A stretch of 19,859 bases of DNA, from assembly GCA_003354055.1 (NCBI GenBank), contig PIVQ01000059.1, positions 1-19,859 of the forward strand, in the 5' to 3' direction. The notes under the pieces are model-generated. The model was not told where the DNA came from, searched no databases, and worked only from the letters and a program-made list of their open reading frames with translations. The stretch is from Desulfobacteraceae bacterium (GTDB lineage Bacteria > Desulfobacterota > Desulfobacteria > Desulfobacterales > Desulfobacteraceae). Positions 8,011 to 15,704 of this stretch are shown here, piece after piece; the first letter of the stretch is position 1; every line of letters starts with the position of its first letter. The position numbers were made by a program, and so were the translations under genes.

Positions 8011-8703
8011 ATGACAAAAAAAAAAGCTGTGGTGCTGTCCAGCGGAGGCATTGATTCAACCACGGCCATGGCCATGGCCAAAGACACGGGATACGAAGTT
8101 TACAGCCTGAGCTTCAGGTACGGCCAGCGCCATTCAGTAGAACTTACCTGCGCTGTAAAAGTTGCCCGCCACCTTAAGGCAACCGATCATAAAATCGTTG
8201 ATATTGACCTGCGGCAATTTGGGGGATCTGCTCTGACAGATGACATCGCTGTGCCCAAACACTGTGATGTGAATGATATTGACCAGGACGAGATCCCCAT
8301 CACCTATGTGCCTGCACGGAACACCATCTTTTTATCCTATGCAATGGCCTGGGCTGAAGTACTCAAGGCGGAAGCCATCTTTATCGGGGTCACAGCGGTT
8401 GATTTTTCCGGCTATCCCGACTGCCGGCCTGAATTTATCAATGCCTTTCAGACCATGGCCAATCTGGCCACCAAGACGGGGGTGACCGGCGAGGCCGTGC
8501 TCTCCGTTGAAACCCCTTTGATCCAAATGTCCAAATCACAGATCATTACCACAGGCCACAAACTCGGGGTGGATTACGGCCTGACTATTTCCTGCTATGA
8601 TCCTGATGACCAGGGCAGATCCTGCGGCCATTGCGATTCCTGCCTTCACAGAATAAAAGGCTTTAAAGAGGCCGGCATTCCCGATCCCACACCGTATCAA
8701 TAA
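8011..8703 (+). CDS. queC: 7-cyano-7-deazaguanine synthase QueC
   Basis: ATP-dependent enzyme converting 7-carboxy-7-deazaguanine and ammonia to preQ0. The N-terminal PP-loop is SSGGIDST. Internal FRYGQRH and [12 protein letters not shown] are family hallmarks. The C-terminal zinc site is formed by Cys195, Cys205, Cys208 and Cys211 (CYDPDD then CGHCDSC). The 230 residues are full length. The ATG lies 6 bases after the queE stop, with AGAGGAG somewhat far upstream (11 bases). Neither queF nor tgt is in the window, so the later steps to queuosine are encoded elsewhere. Confidence 0.96.
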   Translation: MTKKKAVVLSSGGIDSTTAMAMAKDTGYEVYSLSFRYGQRHSVELTCAVKVARHLKATDHKIVDIDLRQFGGSALTDDIAVPKHCDVNDIDQDEIPITYVPARNTIFLSYAMAWAEVLKAEAIFIGVTAVDFSGYPDCRPEFINAFQTMANLATKTGVTGEAVLSVETPLIQMSKSQIITTGHKLGVDYGLTISCYDPDDQGRSCGHCDSCLHRIKGFKEAGIPDPTPYQ

Positions 8704-8798
8704 GTGCCCCTTTAGGGCTGCCCTGCACGGAGTTGGCGACCTAGTACCCATATGCCTTGTCCCCGGCAACTATCCCCGAGCAGCTTGACTTGTGCACT
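8703..8798 (+). other. Nested inverted repeats after queC, possible structured RNA or cis element
   Basis: Three nested 5-bp pairings are visible: AGTGC 8703-8707 with GCACT 8794-8798, GCTGC 8717-8721 with GCAGC 8780-8784, and AGTTG 8731-8735 with CAACT 8767-8771. GAC/GTC (8738-8740/8760-8762) lies inside, and a small GCCC/GGGC hairpin sits on the 5' side. No T-run follows, so it is not a simple terminator. I do not recognise a known riboswitch family. The outer repeats overlap the promoter candidate at 8785-8813, so regulation at the DNA level is also possible. Confidence 0.3.
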
Positions 8799-8813
8799 AT
8801 TTTCTTTAATAAT
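8785..8813 (+). promoter_or_regulatory. Promoter candidate for the first solute-binding protein
   Basis: TTGACT (8785-8790) and AATAAT (8808-8813), spaced by 17 bases, each match consensus at five of six positions. The predicted leader of about 75 bases contains the inverted repeat TTCAGG/CCTGAA (8823-8828, 8839-8844). Confidence 0.5.
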
Positions 8814-8895
8814 AAAAAGACCTTCAGGCAGCCCGACACCTGAAACCATAAATAGTTAATTAACAATTCGTAAATGCCGGAAACCGCGGAGAGAA

Positions 8896-9681
8896 ATGAA
8901 GCGATTACTCATATGTATTGTTTTCTGTTCTTTTTTTATCCAGCACACCTCTGCATTGTCGCGGGAAATAAAAAGTATCCACTTGGTCTGCGACCTTTGG
9001 CCGGGGTATACAAACCAGGATGGCACCGGGGCCTATTGGGAAGTGGTGAAGGCTGTTTTTGAACCTGCAGGGATTGTGGTGACAGCACGAACAATGCCCT
9101 GGAAAAGGGCTGAAATGATGGTTACACATCAGATGGCAGATGCCATTGTGGGAGACTATTATTCCCCTGAACTGGATGAAAAAACCCATCTATACCCCCA
9201 ATGGCATATCAGCGTGGAAGACCCCATTGTCGTCATTTTCAAACAGGGACGTTTTCCCCAATGGTCAACCCAAGGCGTTCTATGCTTTGATGGGCAAACC
9301 GTGGGATGGATCAGGGGATATGGTTTTGATTCCCAAAAATGGTGGCCTGTCAACGCTGAGATCCATGAAGTCACCACCGTCCATGCCGGGCTTGAAATGC
9401 TTCTCAGGGACCGATTGGATGCCTTGGTTGATTACCGGTCCACGATCATAGCAGAAAGTAAAAAAACAGGACTTGATATCACCACATACGAGATTAAAAC
9501 GGTTAAACAGGGAGAAAAACTCTTTTTAAAATTTTCAAATACCCCCCGATCCAGAGATCTGATTCATATATTTGATCAACGAATGGAAAAACTATCAGCA
9601 TCGGGAGCCATTGAAGAAATATATGAAAAATGGGGACACCCACCTGAAAAATTTGGCAAAAAACGCTATAATTCCCGATAA
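8896..9681 (+). CDS. Periplasmic solute-binding protein, family 3 (SBP_bac_3), orphan
   Basis: A 261-residue protein with a signal peptide (basic MKRLL, hydrophobic core, probable cleavage after HTSA at residue 20). The rest resembles an amino-acid-type binding protein: LVCDLWPGYTNQDGTGAYWEVVKAVFE at residues near 30-56 read as the ligand-domain start, MPWKRAEMM in the first lobe, and a C-terminal IEEIYEKWG typical of the family. GGAGA just upstream supports the ATG at 8896. No permease or ATPase gene is adjacent, so it may be a stand-alone sensor or supply a transporter encoded elsewhere. The ligand cannot be predicted. It converges with serB. Confidence 0.85.
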   Translation: MKRLLICIVFCSFFIQHTSALSREIKSIHLVCDLWPGYTNQDGTGAYWEVVKAVFEPAGIVVTARTMPWKRAEMMVTHQMADAIVGDYYSPELDEKTHLYPQWHISVEDPIVVIFKQGRFPQWSTQGVLCFDGQTVGWIRGYGFDSQKWWPVNAEIHEVTTVHAGLEMLLRDRLDALVDYRSTIIAESKKTGLDITTYEIKTVKQGEKLFLKFSNTPRSRDLIHIFDQRMEKLSASGAIEEIYEKWGHPPEKFGKKRYNSR

Positions 9682-9713
9682 ATTTCAAGATCCGATCTTT
9701 TATTTAAAACACC

Positions 9714-9743
9714 CCGACCGCGATCCTTTTTGAACGCGGCCGG
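9714..9743. terminator. Hairpin between convergent SBP gene and serB, possible bidirectional terminator
   Basis: CCG-A-CCGCG (9714-9722) pairs with CGCGG-C-CGG (9735-9743) across a 12-base loop with one mismatch. It lies between two convergent stop codons. The minus-strand side is followed by a short T-rich tract (GTTTTAAAT), so it best serves serB; T-runs are weak on the plus side. Confidence 0.45.
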
Positions 9744-9745
9744 TA

Positions 9746-10975
9746 TTATTGCTCCGAATTGGACTGGCTGATCTCCCTTTCATGGATACCGATGAGATAT
9801 AAAAGTCCGTCAAGCCCCATGGTGGAGATGGCATTGGCAGCCTTTTCCCTGACCACGGGCTTGGCATTAAAGGCCACCCCAAGGCCTGCAATGGAAATCA
9901 TGGGCAGATCATTGGCCCCGTCTCCCACGGCAATGGTCTGCTGGATGGAGAGCTTTTCCCTCTGGGCAATTTCCCTGAGCAGGATAGCTTTACGTTCTCC
10001 ATCCACAATATCACCGGTGACTTCGCCTGTAACCTTCCCATCTTCGATTTCCAGCTCATTTGCATAGGCGTAGTCAAACCCCAGTTTATCCTTGAGATAC
10101 TCCCCGACAAAGGTAAATCCGCCGGAAAGGATTCCTAACTTGTACCCAAGGCCTTTAAGGGTTCTGACCACCAGATCCGCCCCTTCGGTCAGGGGCAGTT
10201 TTTCAGCAAGCCCCTGGATCTGTTCCTCCCTTAACCCTTTTAGCAGGGCTACCCTGCGGCGAAAACTTTCCTTGAAATCAATTTCACCCCGCATGGCGGA
10301 TTCCGTTATCTCATCGACTTCTTTGCCAACCCCTGCCAGCTTGGCCAATTCTACAATGACCTCAGCCTGGATCAGGGTGGAGTCCATATCAAAGACCACC
10401 AGCTTCCTGTTTTTCCGGTAGATATTGTCCACATGAAATGAGATATCAATGCCCTGGGTCTGGGAAATCCGCATGAATTCCCCACGCATATCCGCAATAT
10501 CTGTCGGTGTGCCGGATATGGAAAACTGAATACTGGCCTTTGGGCTTTTCTGGGAACTTCTCACAGATCTGCGGCCGGTAAGCCGGGTAATGGAGTCAAT
10601 ATTCAGATCATTGGCGGCAATGACCGAGGCTACAGATGAAATCTGCCGGGCGGTAATGGTTCTGCCCAGAATGGTTATGATCCGCCGTTGCTTGCCCTGG
10701 GCATGGACCCAGTTCTCGTAATTGTCATGGTCCACAGGCTTGATATCAACCGTCAGCCCCATGTTATGACCTTCAAAGAGCATATCCTTGAAAATCAGTG
10801 AAAAGTCCTGGGAACAGGGTATTTCTGCCAAAATCCCCAGGGAAATATGCTCATGGATCACGGCCTGACCGATATCCAGAATGGTTACACTATACTGGGC
10901 CAAAATGCCTGTGAACTTTGCATCCAGCCCCTTCCTGTCCCTGCCCGTTATATTTATGAGAACGATATCGCCCAT
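9746..10975 (-). CDS. serB: Phosphoserine phosphatase SerB with N-terminal ACT-like region
   Basis: Last step of serine biosynthesis: hydrolysis of O-phosphoserine. The HAD catalytic motif is FDMDSTLI with nucleophile Asp196 and acid/base Asp198. LSGGFTFV is motif II and VGDGANDLPM is the metal-binding motif IV. The 409-residue length exceeds minimal SerB because about 190 residues precede the catalytic domain. These read as two ACT-like regions (one starting LINITGRDRKGLDAKFTGIL, a second near IITILGRTITARQ), as in double-ACT SerB proteins, suggesting allosteric control by an amino acid. AAGGAA a few bases before the ATG supports the start. Confidence 0.95.
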   Translation of the reverse strand: MGDIVLINITGRDRKGLDAKFTGILAQYSVTILDIGQAVIHEHISLGILAEIPCSQDFSLIFKDMLFEGHNMGLTVDIKPVDHDNYENWVHAQGKQRRIITILGRTITARQISSVASVIAANDLNIDSITRLTGRRSVRSSQKSPKASIQFSISGTPTDIADMRGEFMRISQTQGIDISFHVDNIYRKNRKLVVFDMDSTLIQAEVIVELAKLAGVGKEVDEITESAMRGEIDFKESFRRRVALLKGLREEQIQGLAEKLPLTEGADLVVRTLKGLGYKLGILSGGFTFVGEYLKDKLGFDYAYANELEIEDGKVTGEVTGDIVDGERKAILLREIAQREKLSIQQTIAVGDGANDLPMISIAGLGVAFNAKPVVREKAANAISTMGLDGLLYLIGIHEREISQSNSEQ

Positions 10976-11047
10976 GGGTTTCCTTATGCTTCACATTAAA
11001 TTTTGTTTTTTATAGCCCTGACCGCTGAATATTGTAAAGCTTTTTCC

Positions 11048-11106
11048 TTGATTTAGAGTTAGAAATACCGAAACCTGGGAGCCCAGTACCGGGCCCCCTA
11101 AATCAA
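11048..11106. repeat. Inverted repeat in the divergent serB/SBP intergenic region
   Basis: TTGATTTAG at 11048-11056 is perfectly complementary to CTAAATCAA at 11098-11106. Inside it, GGGAGCCC (11077-11084) pairs with GGGCCCCC (11091-11098) with one mismatch around a 6-base loop. It lies between divergent genes, so a terminator is unexpected there. Operator or small-RNA roles are possible. Confidence 0.4.
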
Positions 11107-11123
11107 CCGTGTTGTATTTTCCG

Positions 11124-11152
11124 TTGATACGACAACTACTTTCTGTCATACT
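11124..11152 (+). promoter_or_regulatory. Promoter candidate for the second solute-binding protein
   Basis: TTGATA (11124-11129) and CATACT (11147-11152) are spaced 17 bases apart. A perfect palindrome CCTTAA-A-TTAAGG at 11164-11176 sits right at or after the expected transcription start, where a repressor could act. Confidence 0.4.
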
Positions 11153-11192
11153 ACTCTAAATTGCCTTAAATTAAGGATTCAACAAGCCTCTG

Positions 11193-11936
11193 ATGAAAAC
11201 TTATTTCGCCTCGATATTAATTTTATTATACCTGACCTGCCCTGTTCTCGCAGACCAGCCCCTCACCATTGTCAGGGGGCAGAACTTCCCCCCGTATCAT
11301 TTTATGGATAAAACCGGCCAGGAGACCGGATTTCTTATCGACATTATATTGCAGGTCAGCGCGTCCATGGATCTTTCTATCACCTTTGAACAATACCCCT
11401 GGTCCAGATGCCTCCGCATGGTGAAAACCGGAGAGGCAGACGCCATGATGAACCTGTTCAAAACAAAAGAACGTGTGACATTCATGTATTTTGCAGACAA
11501 TGTTCTGGCCCGGGAGGTGAACCGGTTCTTCAAACTTAAAACCAATAAATTTACATTTACCGGCAATCTCACGCAGATGAAGGGTAAGCGACTGGGCACC
11601 ATCCGGAACTATAGTTATGGAAAAGAATTTGATGCGTTCAGGCAGGAGTTGACCCTTCTTGAACTGGAAACGGAAAAGGCCCTGATCCTGAATCTCATCG
11701 GCCGGCGGTGCGATATCATTCTTGGCAATGAGATCGTTCTTCAATCCCTGTCCCAGGTTACCCGTGGAGGAGACGCCGTCGTGCCCACTGGAGCAGGCAT
11801 CACCAATGATCCACTTTATATTGGATTTTCCAAGGCCAGGAAACATAAGACATTGGCTGAGCGGTTTTCCAAAGCATTAAAGAAATTCAAGGCCGGTCCC
11901 GGATACCGGGAAATCATAAAAAAATACAACCTCTGA
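11193..11936 (+). CDS. Periplasmic solute-binding protein, family 3 (SBP_bac_3), orphan
   Basis: A 247-residue secreted protein. The signal peptide is MKTYFASILILLYLTCPVLA with probable cleavage before Asp21. The mature part begins with the typical first strand (LTIVRGQNFPPYHF), then GQETGFLIDIILQV, YPWSRCLRMVKTGEADAMM and a C-terminal FKAGPGYREIIKKY, all usual for polar amino acid-type binding proteins. As with the first binding protein, no permease or ATPase gene is near. The two share a family but differ clearly in sequence, so this is not a recent tandem duplication. The ribosome-binding site is weak. It converges with the DUF89 gene, leaving only 9 bases between stops. Confidence 0.87.
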   Translation: MKTYFASILILLYLTCPVLADQPLTIVRGQNFPPYHFMDKTGQETGFLIDIILQVSASMDLSITFEQYPWSRCLRMVKTGEADAMMNLFKTKERVTFMYFADNVLAREVNRFFKLKTNKFTFTGNLTQMKGKRLGTIRNYSYGKEFDAFRQELTLLELETEKALILNLIGRRCDIILGNEIVLQSLSQVTRGGDAVVPTGAGITNDPLYIGFSKARKHKTLAERFSKALKKFKAGPGYREIIKKYNL

Positions 11937-11945
11937 TCCAACGAC

Positions 11946-12806
11946 TCAGGCATTCTCAGGTCCCAGTATCACCACATCGCCATGGTCACAATCAGCCTGC
12001 AGGGCTACCACCGGGCATTTGGCCTTGAGCAGAAAAAAAATCCTGGGATCCCTATCCAGGGTTTCAAAATTGCCCTGGCCCTTTGAAATGATGAGATCCG
12101 CCCGGTTAAAATTTTCGACAAATTCATCAGAACAATACTCAAGAAGGGTACCGGGAATCACAGCCCCGGAGTCAATCACCCGCACCATATCCGTCAGCCC
12201 CACAGCTACGGCATCGTCCATGGTGGCATCGTTCTGGATCGGCCCACCCCGGACCACATAGGTGATTTTTGAGCAATCCATCTCTTCCAGCAGGAGCTTG
12301 TCAAATACGATTTCACCTGCATTGTCTCCCAGCCAGAGAATATGGTCTGCCTTTCGGGCGGCCTCTTTGAACCGGTAGATACTGCCCCGTACGCGGGTCT
12401 CCAGGGCATGAGAGATGGTATCCATCACCTTTTCACGGCCGACAGTGGAGGCGGAGCCAAAATCAATAATGTTCCCGGCAATGGCCAGGCGGACGCCAAT
12501 ATCAAACCGGTTTTCTTTTCCGGCCTTTTCTTTCAGAGATGAGAGCCGAGGGTAGAGCTCCAGAGCCATGGCATTGTATTTTTCCTTTAAAGGCCCGTAG
12601 GGGTCCCAGACACCGGTAAGTTCGCCCACGGTTTCCCGGATAAACCTGGCCACCAGGGGCGGGGGCCAGTCCGGCGCAAGATTGGTCAGTTTGACCAGTA
12701 CTTTTTTCAGGATCTTCAGTTGAAGTGCCTGATCTGATGTAGCAAGGCTTGCGACATCAAGCGCCCCCCTGGCAAGGCAGGGGTAACAGGCATTATTCAT
12801 CTTCAT
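11946..12806 (-). CDS. DUF89 (ARMT1-like) family protein, probable metal-dependent phosphatase
   Basis: A 286-residue protein of the DUF89 family, whose studied members are metal-dependent damage-control phosphatases acting on phosphorylated metabolites. The metal site is visible as LGDNAGEIVFD, with the conserved Asp-Asn, and DLIISKGQGNFETL near the C-terminus. The N-terminal NNACYPCLARG (Cys7, Cys10) is typical of the prokaryotic Cys-containing subfamily. Its ATG overlaps the cca stop by one base (TAATG), so translation is probably coupled. The true substrate is unknown. Confidence 0.88.
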   Translation of the reverse strand: MKMNNACYPCLARGALDVASLATSDQALQLKILKKVLVKLTNLAPDWPPPLVARFIRETVGELTGVWDPYGPLKEKYNAMALELYPRLSSLKEKAGKENRFDIGVRLAIAGNIIDFGSASTVGREKVMDTISHALETRVRGSIYRFKEAARKADHILWLGDNAGEIVFDKLLLEEMDCSKITYVVRGGPIQNDATMDDAVAVGLTDMVRVIDSGAVIPGTLLEYCSDEFVENFNRADLIISKGQGNFETLDRDPRIFFLLKAKCPVVALQADCDHGDVVILGPENA

Positions 12807-14176
12807 TATTTCAGGCCTCGAATCAGTTTTTCCAGGGCAGAAGCTGTATTCAGGGCCGGATCTTCCAATACCTTTTCAAACAGATCGTGCTTGATTTCAC
12901 CCACCTTCGGGCCGGGTGCAAGCCCCAATATTTCCTGGATCTCCCGTCCGGAAATCTCAAGATCGTTCATGCTGAAAGCAGTCTGTGAGGCGAGTTGTTC
13001 CCTTATTTTTTTTAGACGAATCCGAACCTGTGCCAGGGTATAGGGTGCCTTGGCCAGATTCCCCCGTTTATCGGCGATTCGCATCCGCAAAAAATCCTGA
13101 TAGGAGAGATCCAGATCTGCCAGCATGGCCAGAAGCCTGCGCACCGCTTTAGGGGTGCTTTCTTCATTCAAAGGCCGCATATGTGCCCGGACCAGGGACA
13201 GGATATAGGCAATGTCCTTCTTGGAAAACCTGAGGCGTTCAAGGTCTGTTTCCAGGGCATCCATATGGGTCTCATGCCCCGGGAAAGTCAGTTGCCCGTT
13301 CTTTGATTGCGCAGCATCAAACTTCCCCACATCGTGAAGGTACCCGGTAAGCCGCAGCAACGGTTGCCGGGCAGGTAACGCATCCCCCACTATCAGGCAG
13401 TGTTCAAACACGGTTTCACCGTGATGGGGACCGCCGTCAAGGTCGCAGCACCGGTCCAGACTGGGAAAGATCAGGGCCAGAAGGCCGGTATGATAAAGTT
13501 GGGAAAAAAACTTTGAGGGCTTTTGCATGGCCATGGCTTTGACAATCTCTGTCCGGATCCGTTCCCCGGCTGCCCGGGTCAAAATTTCCTGTCTATGAGC
13601 TTGAATGGCTGCAAGAGAGTCCGGTTCAATATCGCTGTTATACCGGGCTGAAAATCTGCAGGCGCGGACCATGCGAATGGGATCTTCATTGATCCGGTCT
13701 TCAGGGCAGCGGGTAAACCGAATGATTTTGTCTGACAGATCCTTTTGGCCGTTGAACGGATCAACCAGAGCATGGGAAAAAGGATCCCAGGCCATGCTGT
13801 TGATGGTAAAATCCCGCATCCCCAGATCTGCCTCAAGAAAGTCTTTTTGCGCGTCCTCACTGCGGCAGGAGGCCACCTCCACTCCATTGATCAGACTGAT
13901 TTCAAAGGTTCTGCCCACCTGGCGGATCTTCTGGTCGGAAAACAAACGTTTCACGATTACAGGGCCGGCATTGGTCAGGATATCTACATCACTGGGGTCC
14001 AGTCCCAACAGCATGTCACGGACAGCCCCGCCAACCACAAACCCTTCATATCCATTGATTCTCAGGGTATTCAGAATGGGTTGGACTATTGGCCATGAAC
14101 CGCTGGAATCGTTGAAACAGCTTTTTGTCAGATCTATAGGGTCAGGCGCCATGGGAACTTTATTTATTGCCCCCAT
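12806..14176 (-). CDS. cca: CCA tRNA nucleotidyltransferase with HD domain
   Basis: Adds or repairs the 3' CCA of tRNAs. The nucleotidyltransferase core shows VVGGAVRDMLLG (near residues 47-58) followed by the catalytic DVD pair (Asp63, Asp65). RDFTINSMAWD, DRINEDPIRMVRACRFSARY and the RNA-binding region follow. An HD-type site (HGETVFEHC then LHDVGKF) is in the second half. The 456 residues are normal for HD-containing members. The start overlaps ubiX by 13 bases; an alternative ATG at 14152 would avoid the overlap, and neither has a strong ribosome-binding site. Because CCA is encoded in the tRNA at 6770-6846, a main role in repair is plausible. Confidence 0.93.
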   Translation of the reverse strand: MGAINKVPMAPDPIDLTKSCFNDSSGSWPIVQPILNTLRINGYEGFVVGGAVRDMLLGLDPSDVDILTNAGPVIVKRLFSDQKIRQVGRTFEISLINGVEVASCRSEDAQKDFLEADLGMRDFTINSMAWDPFSHALVDPFNGQKDLSDKIIRFTRCPEDRINEDPIRMVRACRFSARYNSDIEPDSLAAIQAHRQEILTRAAGERIRTEIVKAMAMQKPSKFFSQLYHTGLLALIFPSLDRCCDLDGGPHHGETVFEHCLIVGDALPARQPLLRLTGYLHDVGKFDAAQSKNGQLTFPGHETHMDALETDLERLRFSKKDIAYILSLVRAHMRPLNEESTPKAVRRLLAMLADLDLSYQDFLRMRIADKRGNLAKAPYTLAQVRIRLKKIREQLASQTAFSMNDLEISGREIQEILGLAPGPKVGEIKHDLFEKVLEDPALNTASALEKLIRGLK

Positions 14177-14784
14177 CTCTGGGTCAGCCTGTGTTCGGCA
14201 CCCAGATGATCCATGATTCTGGCCACCACTGTATCCACAAGATCTTCCATGGTCTGGGGAGCGGTATAAAAAGCGGGAGACGGGGGTAAAATAACAGCCC
14301 CTGCCCGGACAGCCCGGGTCATGTTTTCCAGATGGATAAGCCCAAAAGGAGTTTCTCTGGGTACCAGGATCAGAGGACGTTTTTCTTTGAGAGTGACATC
14401 GCTTGACCGGGTAATCAGATTGTCTGCATAACCTGAGGCAATGGCAGACAGAGTTTTCATACTACAGGGCGCAACAGCCATTCCGTGATGAATAAAAGAA
14501 CCGGATGCCGGGGCAGAGGCAATTTCATCCTGGTTAAAGGTTTCCACTCTGTGCAAAGAGGCCTGGTCCATCCCGTACCGGACCATAAAATTGATAAAAG
14601 ACTCCTTGGGATCCATTCCCATTTCATGGGTCAACACTTTTTTTCCGGCATGGGAAAGGATCACCAGAACCCTGGCAGCGCTCTCTGCCAAGGCTTTGAT
14701 CAGGCGGATGCCGTAAACGCTGCCTGACGCACCGCTGAGCGCCACGACATAGGTCTTATCTTTATTCATCATTTCAGGATTCAC
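14164..14784 (-). CDS. ubiX: Flavin prenyltransferase UbiX
   Basis: Makes prenylated FMN, the cofactor of UbiD-type decarboxylases. The 206-residue protein has the flavoprotein start VVALSGASGSVYGIRLI, the central APCSMKTLSAIASG and the C-terminal LVPRETPFGLIHLENM and PPSPAFYT motifs of the family. A GTG start at 14784 overlaps the ubiA stop by 4 bases (GTGA) and has GGAGGTG upstream at suitable spacing, so it is preferred to the in-frame ATGs at 14772 and 14769. No ubiD homologue is in the window. Confidence 0.95.
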   Translation of the reverse strand: MNPEMMNKDKTYVVALSGASGSVYGIRLIKALAESAARVLVILSHAGKKVLTHEMGMDPKESFINFMVRYGMDQASLHRVETFNQDEIASAPASGSFIHHGMAVAPCSMKTLSAIASGYADNLITRSSDVTLKEKRPLILVPRETPFGLIHLENMTRAVRAGAVILPPSPAFYTAPQTMEDLVDTVVARIMDHLGAEHRLTQRWGQ

Positions 14785-15665
14785 CGCAACAACACCTCCG
14801 TTAACACCCCGATGAAAAGCACCACGGATACGATGGAATTCATATGGAAGAAGGCCATATCGATCCGGCTCAGGTCACGGGGATTGACCAGGCGGTGCTC
14901 AATGATTAATAAAACGCCGATACCGGCCAGGAACACAAGGAATATCGGATGCATGTCAAATGAAAAAAACATGGCAACAAAAAATCCCATGGTCATAAAA
15001 TGAAGCAGGGAAGAAACCTTCATGGCATTTTCAGGCCCCAAATTTGCCGGAAGGGAAAACAGTCCCTGTTCCCTATCAAAATCAATATCCTGGCAGGCAT
15101 AGAGGATATCAAATCCGGCAATATAGGTCCAGAGGCTTGCCCCTAAAAAAACAATCCCAGGGGCCAGAGAATTTGTGATGGCTACCCAGGCTCCCACCGG
15201 AGCCAGAGCAATGGCAAACCCCAGATAAATGTGGCAATACTGGGTAAACCGTTTTGTATAGGAGTAGAAAAACAGGGCAAAAAGAACCGGGAAAGAGAGA
15301 ATAAAACAAAGGAACGACAGCATGGCCGCAGAAAGGATAAAACCTAAGCTTGAGAGACCAACAAAAAACAACGCCTCTTTTTCCGACAAAACACCTGAGG
15401 GGATTTCCCTGATGGCGGTTCTGGGATTTTTTGCGTCAATGGCCGCATCCACGATCCGGTTAAAGCCCATGGCTGCAGAGCGGGCACCGACCATGGCCGT
15501 AAGGATCCAGAGAAGATCCCAGAGGGACGGTGTATGGACCTGCCATGCCAGGACCACGGCAGACAGGGCAAAGGGAAGGGCAAAAATAGTATGGGAAAAC
15601 TTGATCATCTTGCCGTAATCCCGCGTTTTTTCCGTAAAGCGTTTTTTTGTTGCGTCTGTAGTCAT
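14781..15665 (-). CDS. ubiA: UbiA-family polyprenyltransferase (4-hydroxybenzoate or MqnP type)
   Basis: Integral membrane enzyme attaching a polyprenyl chain to an aromatic acid. The 294 residues hold several hydrophobic helices. The first Asp-rich motif is NRIVDAAIDAKNPRTA (Asp73, Asp77) and the second is YACQDIDFDREQG (Asp193, Asp197); both bind Mg-diphosphate. Adjacent ubiX fits a decarboxylation step after prenylation. Anaerobic sulfate reducers use menaquinone, so the substrate is more likely the futalosine-pathway naphthoate (MqnP role) than 4-hydroxybenzoate; this is inference. AGGA 5-6 bases upstream supports the ATG. The 39-base gap from amrS suggests cotranscription. Confidence 0.92.
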   Translation of the reverse strand: MTTDATKKRFTEKTRDYGKMIKFSHTIFALPFALSAVVLAWQVHTPSLWDLLWILTAMVGARSAAMGFNRIVDAAIDAKNPRTAIREIPSGVLSEKEALFFVGLSSLGFILSAAMLSFLCFILSFPVLFALFFYSYTKRFTQYCHIYLGFAIALAPVGAWVAITNSLAPGIVFLGASLWTYIAGFDILYACQDIDFDREQGLFSLPANLGPENAMKVSSLLHFMTMGFFVAMFFSFDMHPIFLVFLAGIGVLLIIEHRLVNPRDLSRIDMAFFHMNSIVSVVLFIGVLTEVLLR

Positions 15666-15704
15666 CTTAATCCTGTATCGTGTTGAGCCGCGGGTCGGGC
15701 CGGT

